Both the position numbers and the translations under genes were made by a program. The notes under the pieces were generated by a model. The model made no database searches and was not told the DNA's origin. It was given only the letters and a program-made list of their open reading frames with translations. Below, one piece after another: positions 5,913 to 6,082 of a stretch of 6,082 nt of DNA. The stretch comes from Methanoregula sp. GTDB taxonomy: Archaea > Halobacteriota > Methanomicrobia > Methanomicrobiales > Methanospirillaceae. Where the stretch lies: positions 1 to 6,082 of the forward strand of contig JAURZP010000367.1 in assembly GCA_030653335.1 (NCBI GenBank), given 5' to 3'. Every line of letters begins with the position of its first letter. Positions within the stretch are counted from its first letter, which is position 1.

Positions 5913-6082
5913 ATGACCAAACAGAATCATTGGATTTCATCATACGGGTGTGTATACAATGTTAATTACCACTTTGTATGGTCAACGAAATACCGCAGAA
6001 AGGTTCTGGTTGGGGATATTGCAGAACGTTTGAAGGATCTGCACAAGTCCATTGCATCTGACAAGGGATTTGATATTGCTGT
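5913..6082 (+). CDS. tnpA: IS200/IS605 TnpA transposase, N-terminal part (3' end outside window)
   Basis: Fifty-six full codons are visible before the window ends. The translation contains YHFVWSTKYRRKVL (residues 19-32), the hallmark N-terminal strand of TnpA proteins of the Y1 HUH family, followed by an ERLKDLHKSIASDKGFDI helix and strand start. TnpA moves the element as single-stranded DNA, cutting and joining with a tyrosine near the C-terminus; the HUH metal motif and the catalytic tyrosine would come after the visible part, so activity cannot be judged. The family is normally about 130-150 residues. The ATG at 5913 is the only sensible start. A GGTGA sequence lies 15 bases upstream, which is a poor spacing, consistent with the weak expression usual for these genes. 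A palindromic TATAATTATA (5901-5910) sits too close to the ATG to be its promoter. Confidence 0.92.
   Translation, partial: MTKQNHWISSYGCVYNVNYHFVWSTKYRRKVLVGDIAERLKDLHKSIASDKGFDIA

Larger units (their letters stand above)
5828..6082 (+). mobile_element. IS200/IS605-family insertion sequence, left part (continues past window)
   Basis: The element is recognised from its TnpA gene and a subterminal imperfect hairpin placed about 60 bases before it, as in IS200/IS605 left ends. The exact left tip is not resolved: cleavage in this family normally lies some 10-20 bases outside the hairpin, which would put it around 5805-5820, in or near the T run at 5807-5811. These elements have no terminal inverted repeats and make no target duplications, so the edge cannot be read from one side alone. 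Whether a TnpB gene accompanies TnpA lies beyond the window. Confidence 0.75.

Noticed and set aside
5727..5950. The 11-base string TCATACGGGTG, followed by TGTAT, occurs at 5727 and again at 5940.
   Set aside because: One copy encodes the DUF1616 N-terminus on the minus strand and the other encodes TnpA residues 10-15 on the plus strand. A match of this size with a one-base gap is plausible by chance in 6 kb, and there is no structure linking the copies.
1..6082. CRISPR arrays, tRNA or rRNA genes, defence-system nucleases.
   Set aside because: No regularly spaced repeats, cloverleaf-like or rRNA-like segments were seen, and none of the translated genes shows a nuclease motif other than the transposase.

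Overview
The window looks like part of a euryarchaeal genome, most likely a methanogen of the Methanomicrobiales type (Methanoregula-like). This is an inference from the mix of archaeal-type membrane families (DUF4129, DUF4350, DUF58, DUF1616), strong GGAGG/GGTG ribosome-binding sites, an archaeal TATA-type promoter, many N-glycosylation sequons in predicted outside domains, and moderate GC with frequent CGG and GGG codons. The species cannot be fixed from the sequence alone.

Positions 1-4795 (+ strand) hold six tightly packed genes that read as one operon. They are the 3' end of a DUF4129-domain gene (1-357), a DUF4350 membrane-anchored protein (344-1228), a MoxR-family AAA+ ATPase (1237-2211), a DUF58 protein (2215-3534), a small five-helix membrane protein of unknown family (3531-4007) and a cysteine-rich membrane-anchored protein of unknown family (4004-4795). 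Gaps are at most 8 bases. The first two genes overlap by 14 bases, and two later junctions are ATGA stop/start overlaps, each with a strong Shine-Dalgarno 7 bases ahead. The MoxR-DUF58-DUF4350-DUF4129 set recurs across archaea and bacteria. MoxR ATPases are thought to act as chaperones with von Willebrand A-like partners, and here the DUF58 protein is the obvious partner at the cytoplasmic face of the membrane. The DUF4350 and DUF4129 proteins would be the membrane and extracytoplasmic parts. The substrate is unknown, and the two last genes are the least characterised members.

Positions 4775-5752 (- strand) carry a DUF1616 membrane protein with five predicted helices and a sequon-rich outside domain. 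Its 3' end overlaps the last operon gene by 21 bases in convergent orientation. A TATA-like box places its transcription start almost at the start codon, so its mRNA is probably leaderless.

Positions 5753-5912 are intergenic and contain that promoter followed by an imperfect hairpin typical of an IS200/IS605 element end. From 5913 to the window edge is the N-terminal part of a TnpA (Y1 HUH) transposase on the + strand. The element has landed just upstream of the DUF1616 promoter, pointing away from it.
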